Positions 36,298-47,643 of a stretch of 64,000 bases of DNA are shown piece after piece; positions within the stretch are counted from its first letter, which is position 1; each line of letters starts with the position of its first letter. A program made the translations under genes and the position numbers. The notes under the pieces were generated by a model. That model did not search any database and had not been told where the DNA came from. It worked only from the letters and a program-made list of their open reading frames with translations. This DNA comes from Anaspis maculata (taxonomy: Eukaryota > Arthropoda > Insecta > Coleoptera > Scraptiidae). The DNA lies in the NCBI GenBank assembly GCA_949128115.1, contig OX421962.1:63157787-63221786 (forward strand), read 5' to 3'.

Positions 36298-37083
36298 CAT
36301 TTCGTTTTCATAGGTAAAAAATCACTGGCGTTTTTGAAGGGAAATGAATCTTTGAGATTTATTAATCACCCTGTATGTTAGAGTGAAGTTCAGGGCACAC
36401 CCATTGGTTGATCATTTTTACTGATTAGTCTTTCACAAGCAGTTTCAAAAAATCACTTTGAATAGCGGAAACAGTGACGGGCGAAGTTCCAACCATCGTT
36501 GTACCCATATCTTCAAAAATAAACGTCATCAATTTTTTAAAATATTTTTCCCGTGTTCTTATGTATTCTCGTATTCTTACGCTTAAATATTAAGAAATCC
36601 ACGTAATATCATGCCATACAATTTTTTCAATGTTTTGTGAATTTTTGTAACATTATGTCAACTGAGCCGAGCATCAAGCATCAAGAGTTCTCAGACAAAT
36701 TCGATAAATGTGTGAAAAACAAATTTGCACTACGATGATAAACAGTTTACTATGGATAGCAGCCTCGATTTGAGCCTTATTTATTTTTGTATTTATCTTT
36801 GAATCATCAGCATTATTTCCTTATTGAGTGTACCGACATAACTTCATCCTACAACGAAGTGTCCATAGGTAGGTATGTATATGGTACCTATGCATGTACC
36901 TATAATACCTGAAATGACTCAGTTTTATCTTTATGTTGGTTCTTATCATAATTCGTTTGATTATTTTGATTAAATTTCGTTTAGAAGGCTCTTTTAGGAA
37001 GTGCCTTCAAAACCCTGGTGAAAAATCTGATCTCAAAATAGACTAGTCCTAAAGAGTGCACGGTTGGGACTAAGACCTCCAAC
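36298..37083. other. 5' flank of the zinc-finger gene, nothing recognised
   Basis: AT-rich, with several TAGGTA/TACCTA motifs (about 36,867-36,905). May hold the promoter of the gene starting at 37,084. Confidence 0.4.
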
Positions 37084-40000
37084 ATGGAACTTAGGAAAGG
37101 TAAGCTATAGACGTTTATAGACTATCATTTCCATTAAACAGAGCGATTAAAAAGTGGCGGACACGGGCTGTAGTACCTACCTACGTTGTGATGGAGTCAT
37201 CAAACAGTGAGAAGTGAAGTAATTTTATCTTCACTATTCCTTTTTTCACCGTTCAATATTGAACCGAATGAAGAGTACCTACTTCGAGATTAGGTACCTT
37301 ATGCTCCATTTGAAAAATTTTCACTTGGAATCAAAACCTAACAAATCTTCAGTATAGTGTTGATGTTGATTGTGAATAACATCCATTTTGTTTAATTCTT
37401 TGATGGAGTACTTGCCAATGAAATAATGACTGAAACTACTTTTATCCAATCCTGTTGAATAATGCACGCATTATCACGCGTATCTCGACGCGTATACATG
37501 CCTGCATTTTTCAATAAGACTGGATAAAGCATAGTAGGTATTCTACTCGCGGGTAATGGCTATTATTCGGCTATTATTATTGAGCAAGAAGCAATCATTA
37601 CCCGCTTGTTGAATAATATACACTTTACTCTTGTTGATAATCAATAGTGTAAGTATCTCCTAAAATTTTCCGGAAAATGTATCCATTCGTTAGAAAGATT
37701 CTTTTTTGGATTTTTTTTCAAAATGTTGGCAATAGGTAGTAGAGAAATTTCAGTGGAGTTTTTGTGTCTGTATTTTTCGAATATAGTAGTGCCCTTCTAA
37801 CAGTTTTTTGAGTCGTTTTCAATCCAACAGTGCTGTTTGTTGAGTTTTCAGTATATTTGAGACATTACAAATATATTTTTAAAACACGCATTACGGCCGC
37901 AATTTTGGGAATTTATGAAAAAGAAAAAATACGGGTTTATTATTTTTAGCCATACCATCGAATAAGCCAATAAAAAAAATTGGGCAAGTAAAACACGTAT
38001 TGGTTTTCAGCTAACGTTTCGTTACAGTTTGAAACAATAAGAAGCTAAAAGAAGAACATTTATTAGAGACTATTCACACAGAACAAAACATAGCGGTCGT
38101 GGTGACTGAACGGTATAGGTCTACCACCTGATGCTTTATTGTTTTGTTCTCTGTTATAACCTGATGCTTTGTTTTGTTCTGTGTTATAAAATCTCTAGCT
38201 AATGTTCTTCTTTTATAGTCCTGACAATTTACCAAGCGATGTACGTCATCGGTTTATTCGTTTATTTCAACTTGAGAAACATATATTTTTCTAATTTTTT
38301 TCACAGAATACCAGAGTACTACCATTGAAGTATATTTTATTTTGAGAAAAATGAGAAAAAAAATGTTTTTTCAGTTGCAATGAACGGATGAACCGATGAC
38401 GCACATCGCTTGCTAAATTGTCGCGACTATACATATAGTTCCGAAGAAGTTACACACTGCAGGTAATGGAACATTAGCTGAACACCAACATGTTCTATTG
38501 ATTCAGAAAAAGTACAGAAATCCCGTTGAAAGTAATTAATAAATCTTCAGTATGTCATGGAGTCATGTTTTTCAAGCTCCACTGTCAAATACAGAATCAA
38601 GGTCAAGGTGACCCCCTCGAAAAGTAGGTATACTGGCACCCGAGTCTACCTTTTTTCATCATCTTGTAGTAACACTACTTATTATAGATTTGTAGAATGT
38701 GGGTACAGCATTTTAATTTTCTAGAATTCAGCATAAACGAATCAGATTTCAAATGCTCAGTTTGTAAAATCTGTAAGCCGAACCAAGAAGCTTTGGCCAT
38801 CCACGAAAAGTCAAAACGACACAAAAAAGCCGTAAGAAGACAAACAAATGCAGCTAGCATTACCAGTGATGAGGTAGGTAACCTAGGTACCTAGTCACCA
38901 TTTTATTACTGACACTCAACAGCTAATCAGCCAGTCAGTACTCAGTAGTACACTTATTACTGCAGTAGTGCCTATTTTTCTTATCAATGTGGTGAAATTG
39001 AACATTTGGTGATGACCGAGTACTGGTCAGTTGAACTTGTTGAGATCCCCAGTTGATTTTTGCCAGCGAAATTGTAGTTGAAGATCGGGCGACTTCAACT
39101 CCGAACAATACTTAATAATGCCAGAAACATCTCATCCCAAAGGATTACATCAACATGTACCAATATAATTATGTAAAGAAACAATATGGGATACTTTTGG
39201 ATTGAGTTAGAATTTTAAACCGTTTCATGTATTTCAAGTTTTGTTGGGTTTTTCAGCGACAATGTTCAAGGTTTTTATTGGTTTTTAGCTAGACATAGAC
39301 TTGAGTGAAGAAAAAAGTGTTACTTCGGCTTTCTCGGGTCCAGTTCGTTCTATGGTTGCTGCATTTGCTGGAAGAAGTTCTAGGATCCTGATCAGTCCCG
39401 AAGCTCTAAAGCACGAGGTAAACAATAAATATTTAGTTTTCCGCTCGGTTTTTCATTTTAAAATTTCTCAGTGAACTCTGAACGTTTCAGAATTACTTCA
39501 TACGAAAATGGATCAAACTACCGGAACAAAACAAGCTGTACCACAATACCCTGACCGCTTTCCTGGCTTTGAAATTTTCATTCCATGAAAACATCAAGGA
39601 AGTGAATATTTCGACAAACAACATCCACTGGGGAGAGTTCGGAGATATTGTTGTTGAAGTTGTGAAAAGTTGCGAAAATTTCACAGACAAGCAGATTTTT
39701 GCCGTACAATGCAAACAGATCCTGGAAAGGAACAGGATTTCGAAAACCACCTTGATAGAACCTGGAAAGTTTAGCATAAAAAAACAGTACGATATAATAA
39801 CAAATCTGAAGAAAAAACTGGAGCAGTATAAAGAAAAAAGCGTTGGCGAAAAAGAAATAAAGCTGGAACAATTTAACAAAGCCAGATTCATACTGTATAC
39901 TGTCTCTCAGTTGAGCATCGAGAACAACCAGGTGTTGACTTTTACCGAAGATATTACGAACAAGTGGTGTGAACAAGACCAAGAGCTTTGGAAAAATGAA

Positions 40001-41173
40001 AAAATTACAGTTACGAAATCAAAAGACAAAATTTTGACCAACATAACATACGGAAGCTCCGATTGTATCCTGGCTTTTGAAGCCATAAATGATGAGTTGA
40101 ATTCGATCTTGTCGAACTTTAGCTTTTTCAGCAACCAACAAAAAAGTAAAGCTTTGAGAAGATCTATTTCATTATTGTTGCAAGAAAAATTTGACTGCGT
40201 CGATGATTTGGTTAAGGGCTTCGTGAAGTATATTTGCGACTGGTACAAAGAAGAGCTGGTGTACAACTTCAAGTTGACAAGAGACGAGATTTTGCTGAAA
40301 TTGGCCGAACTGGTCTTGAAACCTTTCATAGCTTTACCAGATGCTATGCTCAAGATCAGAACCAGCAACTTATGGATCAATTCGATCAAAGAATTCGACC
40401 TTATCATTACAAAAAATAATCCCGACACCATCAATAAGGTTTACGGGTCCTTAAATAGACTCTTTGAGAATAAATTTTACCCTGCGCTTGATACTTCCAA
40501 GAGTTTAATCGAAATTACCAAGAGCTGTGTCAGGGACAAATCTATAAAATCTCAAATTTTCGACGGATTCGAAACTGACAGCAGAACTATTTCGTTGAGG
40601 CGCCTGTACATAACTTTGTGGAAACTCGGTTATGTTCCGCTAATACTGTCAACGGAAAATGAAAAAGATCTGGCTACTATAACGAAAACTATACATTTTC
40701 TCAAAAACTTCAAAGTCCCAAAGCAGTTCATCGTACTGTCAAATCTGCAAGTGAACGATGATTTTTTTCCGGAAAACCTCAAAGTTTTTACAAATTTGAA
40801 AGACATCAAAAAGTTCAACAAGCCATTGATGAAGCGAATTTTGAAAGAAGTTCAAATCAAAATGTTCGACTTTTACATTCCGTTTCGAGAGATTGTCAAG
40901 CACAACAAAGACGTTTTACAAAAAACAACTACCGATACTTTTCTAAACTTGACACTCGACGAGTATTATTTCGGAAAAGTTCTCAACATGCTGGCACCTA
41001 CGGAAAGTTTCTACGATACTTTGGTTTTGGGAGAAGAAAGTATGGATAAAATTGAACGGTACTTCGCTAGAAGGAGAAGGGGGGAGGATCAAAATATGGA
41101 GAAAACGTGTTGTCTTTCGTGCCAGTCTGCAAGAGGAAAACCAAAAATCCGAGAGCTGCTACCAAATCTTTAG
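37084..41173 (+). CDS. uncharacterised protein: matrin-type C2H2 finger plus possible nuclease-like domain
   Basis: Not recognised as a named gene. Proposed exons: 37084-37099, 38725-38873, 39289-39417, 39491-41173; 658 residues. The last three are well supported by GT-AG borders and frame. The 16-bp first exon (ATG, then AG/GTAAGC donor) is inferred because its phase fits the acceptor at 38,724; otherwise an ATG at 38,697 could start the protein. Residues about 13-40 are a U1/matrin-type finger (CSVCKIC, 12 residues later H, then H). Residues about 145-200 contain GEFGDIVVEV, then IFAVQCKQI, then a GKFSIKK block. D150 followed by Q171-x-K173 is the spacing of a PD-(D/E)XK nuclease core with Q replacing D/E. 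The remaining 430 residues are helical with no known motif. The C-terminus is basic with a CCLSC pair. Convergent with argininosuccinate synthase, stops 116 bp apart. Function unknown. Confidence 0.72.
37440..37632. repeat. dispersed hairpin repeat, copy 2
   Basis: Inverted copy of 1,166-1,378, with the same outer blocks; the inner loops differ. In intron 1 of the zinc-finger gene. Confidence 0.75.
37868..38000. repeat. dispersed repeat, copy 1 (inverted partner at 43,068)
   Basis: Shares AAAACACGCATTACGGCCGC, TTTTGGGAATTTA and ATACGGGT in inverted order with 43,068-43,206. Confidence 0.7.
38046..38213. repeat. inverted repeat with internal duplication
   Basis: AAAGAAGAACATTTATTAGA and ACACAGAACAAAAC at the left are mirrored at 38,172-38,213. 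A 30-bp unit starting ACCTGATGCTTT is duplicated inside. Confidence 0.65.
38214..38431. mobile_element. MITE, about 218 bp, TIR TATAGTCSYGACAATTTA
   Basis: Inverted arms of about 60 bp: GACAATTTACCAAGCGATGT through CGTCATCGGTTTATTCGTT, mirrored at 38,372-38,431. TA borders. Lies 290 bp before the zinc-finger exon. Confidence 0.85.
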
Positions 41174-41289
41174 AAAATCCAAATCTTTTAATCTCATACA
41201 AAAATATTGAATGTGAAATGGGTTATAAATGTTGTGAATGATTGAACTGTTGATAGTATGTAATTATTATTAATATAATGTAACTGTTT

Positions 41290-44200
41290 TTATTTTTTAT
41301 TTTGTTGCTTCAGGAAACGGTTGTATTCCTTAAGTCTAATTGCTTGTATGTTAATAAAGCCAGTGGCATCTGATGGTGTGAAACTGATTTGTTTGTCCAT
41401 TGATACCAAATCCTCGTTGTAAAGCGAAATTGGGGATGAACGGCCCAAAACTGTAACTGAAAAAATATTACAATTGAGAAACTTCGTATGTCGCCGGCGA
41501 CCGACAGTGTCGCTGGCCAATAGAATTCGATCTGCCTGTACAGTGGAGTGGGGGATTGTCACCAGCGACATACGAAGTTCTGTAAAGCCGCCATAATGGC
41601 GACTTTACAGAACTTAGTTTGTCGCCGGCGACAGTCCCCCACTCCACTGTAGTTGAATAATTTGAACGACACGACGACGGAAACTCGTATCGCTGGAATT
41701 ATGGAGGGAGGTAAGGGAGTACAGGCAGATCGAATCCTATTGGCCAGCGACACTGGCGATATATTCTGATGTCACAGAATATCGGATCTCTCTCTCAAAT
41801 GAATGTCGAGCCCATGAGAAAATGATAGCTCCACCTCTCATGATTGTGGTGTGTAGTGGTCAGAGCAATCGGTGAAGCCACCCTCTCCTATCCAGCACAC
41901 TGGTAGGCAACTACAAGTGGCGCTACCTCTCCATAATAAACTTCGCGAATTAGTTAACAAATGAACACATTCCATTCCGAGTTTACATCATGAGTCCTTG
42001 TCAGGTATAGAGCACCGTTTTACTACAAGTGCCTGGGAAAGCAGGCATTCATGAGACTAGGCACTAGGTACTTACCATTTCCTTTGAAAATTTCCAGTTT
42101 AACAGTGCCAGTAACAGTTTCCTCAGCCATGTCAATACATCTGCTCACAAAACAGCCTTCAGGTGAAAACCAGAACCCATTGTACACATAATCTGACAAA
42201 CGATCTCGAAGAACTTGTTTCACTCTGTACACTTCCCGATCCAGACAAAACGTTTCCAAATCAGTATGAGCTACATACAGGATATGTGCTCCAGGTGTTT
42301 CGTATACACCCCTAGACTGTAACAAAAGTCTTACTGAGTATTTATGTTCAAGAATTAATTGAAATTTTGCAAAACTTCACCTTCAAACCAATGAAACGAT
42401 TTTCAACTATGTCAATCCTTCCCACGCCATGGGTGCTTCCAATTTTATTTAGAAACGTAAAGATGTCAATAGGATCTTGGTAAGAATTACTTGAAGATGT
42501 CACCAAAACAGGAAGGCCTTTTTCAAATCTCACTTCCATTCTCACTGGTTCGTTTGGTGTGTTTGTCAGATTTGAAGTCATCAAAAAAAGGTTTGCTGGA
42601 GGTTCATTTTCTGGATTTTCCAAGATCCCAGATTCGTAGGAAATGTGCATGAGATTGGCGTCCATGCTCCAAGGGGCTTTGGGTGTTACAGGAACCGGGA
42701 TGTTGTGCTGAGTTGCATATTTGATCAAGTCTTGGCGGCCTTGGAACCTATCCGTGAATTCTTTGATTCTCCATGGAACAATTGTCTGAAATGGTAAAAG
42801 TCCGATGCTTGAAGTGGCATGTTGAGTAGGTATAATAATCAAATTTCTCTTAAAGTCAGCATCACAGTCTATTTATTGGCAAAATTACAATGTTTCAACC
42901 CTCCTAAGCGAGGTAATCCCAAGATCTGAGGATGACCTCGCTTAGAGGGACACATTGTAATCTTGACAATAAATAAACTGTGGTTCTGACTTGAAGAGAA
43001 ATTTTATTATTAAATTGTCTGGAAATTGGGACTTGGTCATCGATGTTGCTTTGTGCGTAACGTAATGGGGTACTTGCCTAATTTTTTTTGGTGGCTTAAT
43101 CGATAGTATGGTCAAAAATAATGTACCCGTATTTTTTCTTTTTCCTAAATTCCCAAAATTGCGACCGCAATGCGTGTTTTAAAAATATATTTGTGACGTC
43201 ACAAATATATTAGATATAGAACATAGAAGGACTCTTTTTCCTCGTTGGGTTGGCAATGATATAACGTCGCCAAGGTGCCGTTTTCAAACAACAAGATCTG
43301 AGTCTGACTGACAACGTCAAACCGCCGACCGTAATTTCTTCCTGTGCCCTTTTTTTGCCTTTGACTGCTTTGATCGAGGCTTTGATCTACGCGGTAAGTA
43401 CCTACTCGTTTTGTTCATTTATCGTTCAACCTAACTAGTCTCTTTAGTCTTCAGTGCTGTCCACCTAAAAGCCTTTCGCATATTTGTCACCCGTGCTCTG
43501 ACCTGGCTGACCCTTGACTTCATTTCGGACATCAGTGTTCCTGCTCCCCACATTTTATTTGGAGATCCATCGCGTCCTCCCCACATGGATCTCTTGTAGC
43601 TCTTAAGTATTACCTATCCGGAATTGTATGCTAATGATGAACCTATAAAAGCTCACCGTTCATTTTCAGCCTCTTATTTCTGTGCTATTGGTGATCTTCC
43701 AGATTTTCCCCTGGAAATAAATTATCTCGACTGAGACAGTGTTATAAGAGGTTTCTGGAGTCAGTTTCTTCGAAACCTTGTTCGACTTTATTGTCTAAAT
43801 GCTCATGGTGAGATAATTCGATAGGAAACCGGTTTTGCGATAGCATGTTCAAAATGACAGTGTCACAGTGACATCCCTGACATTCTTGATTATTCCATTG
43901 TCACACAGTCAGACCAACCCCACTCAAAATCCCTGTCCTGGCGCGAAGCTTTTAGGAGGATTTTTCAAATTCGTTTTTTTCTGTAGAAAACGACGGGATT
44001 TTTGTGAAATTCTCAGTAGAGTCCCCTTATCATGTATACTAGCAATCAAAAGTATTTCCAGCTGAATCTATTCCATTGGCAAGTACCCCATTAGTACAGG
44101 AAAAATAGTAAAAAAATCGGCCAAACCTCGGAAAAAATATGGACGTCCTGAAAATTTGATATTCTGTTCAGAATTGAATTCTCTACTATATATCCAAAAT

Positions 44201-46577
44201 CGCCAAAAATCGCATCCGGGGGTTTTGAGTTATTGGAGGGGGGGGGGGGGTAAAAAATTCCACGTTGAAATAGAGGGGATGGAACACGTCAATCCATTGG
44301 AAGAAAATATGTTATAATTCGACGCATCATATCCCGTTGATACCATTTTGGAACAAAAAGTGTCGATCACTGTTGAAGGGGGGGGTCGTGGGGGGGCGCG
44401 AAGCTTTGCTAGGTGGTCCATTTTGTTTTTATGTCCATGTAGAACCGATCACGACAAGTTTGGTATCTTTTCCGACTAAATTCAATCTCCTGAACTCGAA
44501 TCCGATGTGTGAATTTGGATGAAAACAAGTTTGAATAAGTTAACTTGAAAAAACTTGTTCTTTCTTTGACAATTTTGGCAATTTTTTTTTCACTGTTGGA
44601 GGTGTTCATCTTTGAAAAAATCTCCAGAGGTCATTAGATTGAAGTGTATTCCTTACAAAAATCATCCAGTCGATGTATAATTTTATTTCTCGAGTTTAAA
44701 AAATCGATTTGAACTTGACCGGCCCGGCGCGTCGGTTACTACTGACCAGAACACTACAGCATGCACCTTTAAATGAAAATAGCTCAAACTATTGAAGAAC
44801 AAACAACTCATTTTTGAAAATTCGAATATCTGGGCAGAATTGAATTCCCTATAACATAAACAAAACCGCCATGAATCGCACTGCAGGGTTTTGAGCAAAG
44901 TTTTGACTTATTTGAGATGAGGGGTAACAGTTCATAGAGTACGAATCTTGACAAAATGTCCTCCTCCTCCTCGAATAACTCAAAATCCTGCAGTGCGATT
45001 CATGGCGATTTTGTTTATGTTATAGGATATTCAGTTCTGCACAAATCCTCGAATTTTTAAAGATAAGTCATTAGTTTTCCAATAGTTTGAGCTACTTTTA
45101 TTTAAAGGTGCATGTTGTAGTGTTCTGGTCATTAGTAGAAGCCGCGCCGGGCCAGCTCAGGTTCAAATCGATTTTTTAAACTCGAGAAACAAAATTAAAC
45201 ATGGAGTAGACGATTTTCGTGAAGAATACACTTCAATTCAATGGTCCCTGAAAGTTTTTCAAAGATGAACACTTCTAACAGTGAAAAAAAATTCGTCAAA
45301 ATTGTCAAAGAAAGAACAAGTTTTTCAAGTTGACTTGTTCAAACTTCTTTTCATCCAAATTCACACATCGGATTCGAGTTCAGGAGATTGAATTTAGTCG
45401 GAAAAGATACTAAACTTGTTGTGATCGGTTCTACATGGCCAGAAAAACAAAGTGGACCATCTAGCAGGGCTTCGCCCCCCCCTCACGACCCCCCTTCAAC
45501 ACGACGATCCCCCACGATCGACACTTTTTGTGCCAGAGTGGTATCAACAGGATATGATGCGTCGAATGATAACGTATTTGCTTCCAATGGATTGACGGGT
45601 TTCATTCTTTCCATTTCAAGTTGCAATTTTTTACCCCCCCCCCTCCAATAACTCAAAACCCCCGGGTGCGATTTTTGGCGAGTTTGGATATGTTGTAGAG
45701 CACTCAATTCTGAACAGAATATCAAATTTTCAGGACGTCCATATTTATTCCGAGGTTGAAATCTATCTTTCTTGTACTAAATGTGAAAAACATGATCAGA
45801 TTTTGCGATAAAAATGAAGAACGAACATTCAAGTGGCAACAATAATTAATTCATACCTTCACTTCTGGCCATAATGAGTAGCAAGACAGTTCGAAACGGA
45901 CTTGGTCGTTTCCTTTTCCTGTGGCACCATGAGATATGTACTTGGCGTTATTTCCTTTGGCACATTCGATGAGTCCGACGGCAATACATGGACGGGCCAG
46001 CGAAGTGCCCAGTAAGTAGCGAGATTCGTACAAAAGCCCAGCTTGGATGCCCTTCCATACGTAGTCTCTGATAAAGGTTTCTCGAAGGTCGTCTATGACC
46101 ACCTGAGAAATCGATTAAATGGATATTTATTGTGTTTTTGACAATGCATGGCAAAACTAAGCAGGCAACTTGGGCTGATAAATCTGAACAATTTTATAGA
46201 GAACATGTGCAGCCGACTTTCTCAAGACAGTAAATTTTTTGTCGATGTGGAACCAAAAGTAGTTGCGATATGGCGGGTCCTTCAATTTACGGAGCACACA
46301 CACAGGACACCATCGACTTATGCCAGTGGCTTGCTAGGGGGCACAATAAGTTAATGCTTCACTATCAGATAACGTTGACTGATGATGATGATAATAGTAC
46401 TCATACCTTAGATGCACCAATTTTCAAAGCTTTAGATCTGGCTTCTTCAAAATCTTCATCCTGGCCAATGTTGGCCATATAGCAAATCACTTCATACTTT
46501 TGGTCGAGAAGCCACCTTAAAATACAGCTTGTATCGAGACCACCAGAATATGCTAGAACAACTTTTTCTTGGGCCAT
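41290..46577 (-). CDS. ASS1: argininosuccinate synthase
   Basis: Five coding exons, minus-strand order: 46407-46577, 45857-46102, 42381-42785, 42076-42316, 41290-41456; 409 residues, as in animal enzymes. It condenses citrulline and aspartate using ATP to give argininosuccinate, the step before arginine; cytosolic homotetramer. Residues 9-17 (AYSGGLDTS) are the N-type ATP pyrophosphatase loop, 116-123 (GATGKGND) the second nucleotide signature, and [14 protein letters not shown] the substrate region. The sequence is of the animal type and has introns in all phases, so there is no sign of recent bacterial transfer. The ATG at 46575-46577 sits 7 bp after an acceptor, implying a 5'UTR exon. The last codons overlap an AATAAA. 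The 3.1-kb second intron carries a large palindrome. Confidence 0.97.
41479..41765. mobile_element. nested palindromic MITEs in ASS intron 4
   Basis: Outer arms (TGTCGCTGGCCAATAGAATT with the mirror at 41,725-41,757) enclose an inner palindrome at about 41,540-41,651. The inner arms run from CAGTGGAGTGGGGG to the central GCCGCCATAATGGCG. GTCGCCGGCGAC appears in both layers. Confidence 0.8.
42842..43005. mobile_element. hairpin MITE in ASS intron 2
   Basis: Arms of about 75 bp: ATTTCTCTTAAAGTCAGCAT through CCTCCTAAGCGAGGT, mirrored to 43,005, with a short loop around AAGATCTGAGGATG. Confidence 0.78.
43068..43206. repeat. dispersed repeat, copy 2 (inverted partner at 37,868)
   Basis: See the partner at 37,868-38,000. 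Shared end near AAAATATATTTG. Confidence 0.7.
43207..44089. other. possible solo LTR remnant
   Basis: Around 43,640-43,735 there is TATAAAAG, a TTCATTTTCAG start-site-like motif and AATAAA at about 43,714, in the order expected of an LTR. No second copy or primer site is present, so this is tentative. Confidence 0.25.
44090..45781. mobile_element. palindromic fold-back element, about 1.7 kb
   Basis: Arms of about 790 bp mirror around 44,900-44,990. Paired blocks: GGACGTCCATATT at the ends, homopolymeric G (44,238-44,251) against C (45,635-45,645), ACCGATCACGACAAGTTTGG, GAACTCGAATCCGATGTGTG and, at the centre, ACTCAAAATCCTGCAGTGCG. The outer ends are near TTAGTACAGG and CTTGTACTAA. It lies in ASS intron 2 and has no transposase. 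Confidence 0.9.
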
Positions 46578-47643
46578 TTCTCTACTAAAACAAACATATT
46601 ATCATCAAGAATTCCTCTGTTTTATACATTTGAAAGGTCACATAGCCATGTGACTATGAGGGTCAAGATTATCTCATCTTATTTTCGTTTTTGACTCAAG
46701 TGACAAGAAAAATCGATGTTATCAATGTATCTAAACATTTGCCTAAATAATAGAGAATACAAGAGGGGGGGATTTAATAAGCAATAATATTAAATTGCTA
46801 ATATATATTTAACGTTTCAATTGACATTTCATTAGATTTAATAATGATGTATATTAATAATTTTAATTATAAGAAGTTGGCTCAGTAATCTACACTGATT
46901 ACAACAAAACAGAGTAATATTGTCCCTAAATTTAATAACAATTCTATTCTAATTTTTTATTCATTTTTATGATCTAGTAATGATCTCAAATAATATATTG
47001 CTTTATGTATCTTTCACACCTAAGTAGAATCATGTTCAATATTTAATTAATAACATTTATGTTTTTCACTTTTTAGTTTTTTAGTAAAGATGACATAGTA
47101 TGGAAGCAATATGAAACATAAAAATCATCAACTGGAAAACTAAGACATTCTCATTTTCTGCATCTATGTTTTGCTACATATCTACTGCATGGAGTACAGC
47201 ATGATTTGCTTTCGATCACAATTCTTTCTAAAAAAAATTAAAATATCCAAAAGAACAGCCCAAGTACAAAGACTTGAGAACAATTTATTTTAGGACAACA
47301 TACGACATGCATATTATTAAACATTATTTCTTAGAATCAAAAATTCATAACTCAGTTATCAGGGCTTCTAAAACGTCCTCTCAAATCAACAATAATACTA
47401 TTTATACAAGATTCAAAAGTATTTAGCGCAATAAATAAGCATAATAATACAGGGTGTTTCCAAACAATTGTTTCAAACTTTCAAGTAGCGTGTTTATGAC
47501 AACTGTTTCAAGAACACCACAGATATATAAATTCATATAATATGTATACCAATAATAGTGTATGAAAAACACAACACATTGAACATCACAAGACAGAAGC
47601 GATATCAGATTTCCGGTATCTTAAATGTTACTTTCTTTGAATT
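46578..47643. other. spacer between Rop 3' end and ASS 5' end
   Basis: Very AT-rich. It holds a minus-strand AATAAA (TTTATT at about 47,286) that could end Rop, and one unpaired TACAGGGTGTTTCC repeat end at about 47,449. No gene. Confidence 0.5.

Noticed and set aside
39493..40434. Antisense frames of 130-175 codons under the zinc-finger gene
   Set aside because: Shadows of the sense exon, which has better codon use and splice sites.
41290..46577. Horizontal transfer of argininosuccinate synthase from a bacterial symbiont
   Set aside because: The protein is of the animal type and has spliceosomal introns in several phases.
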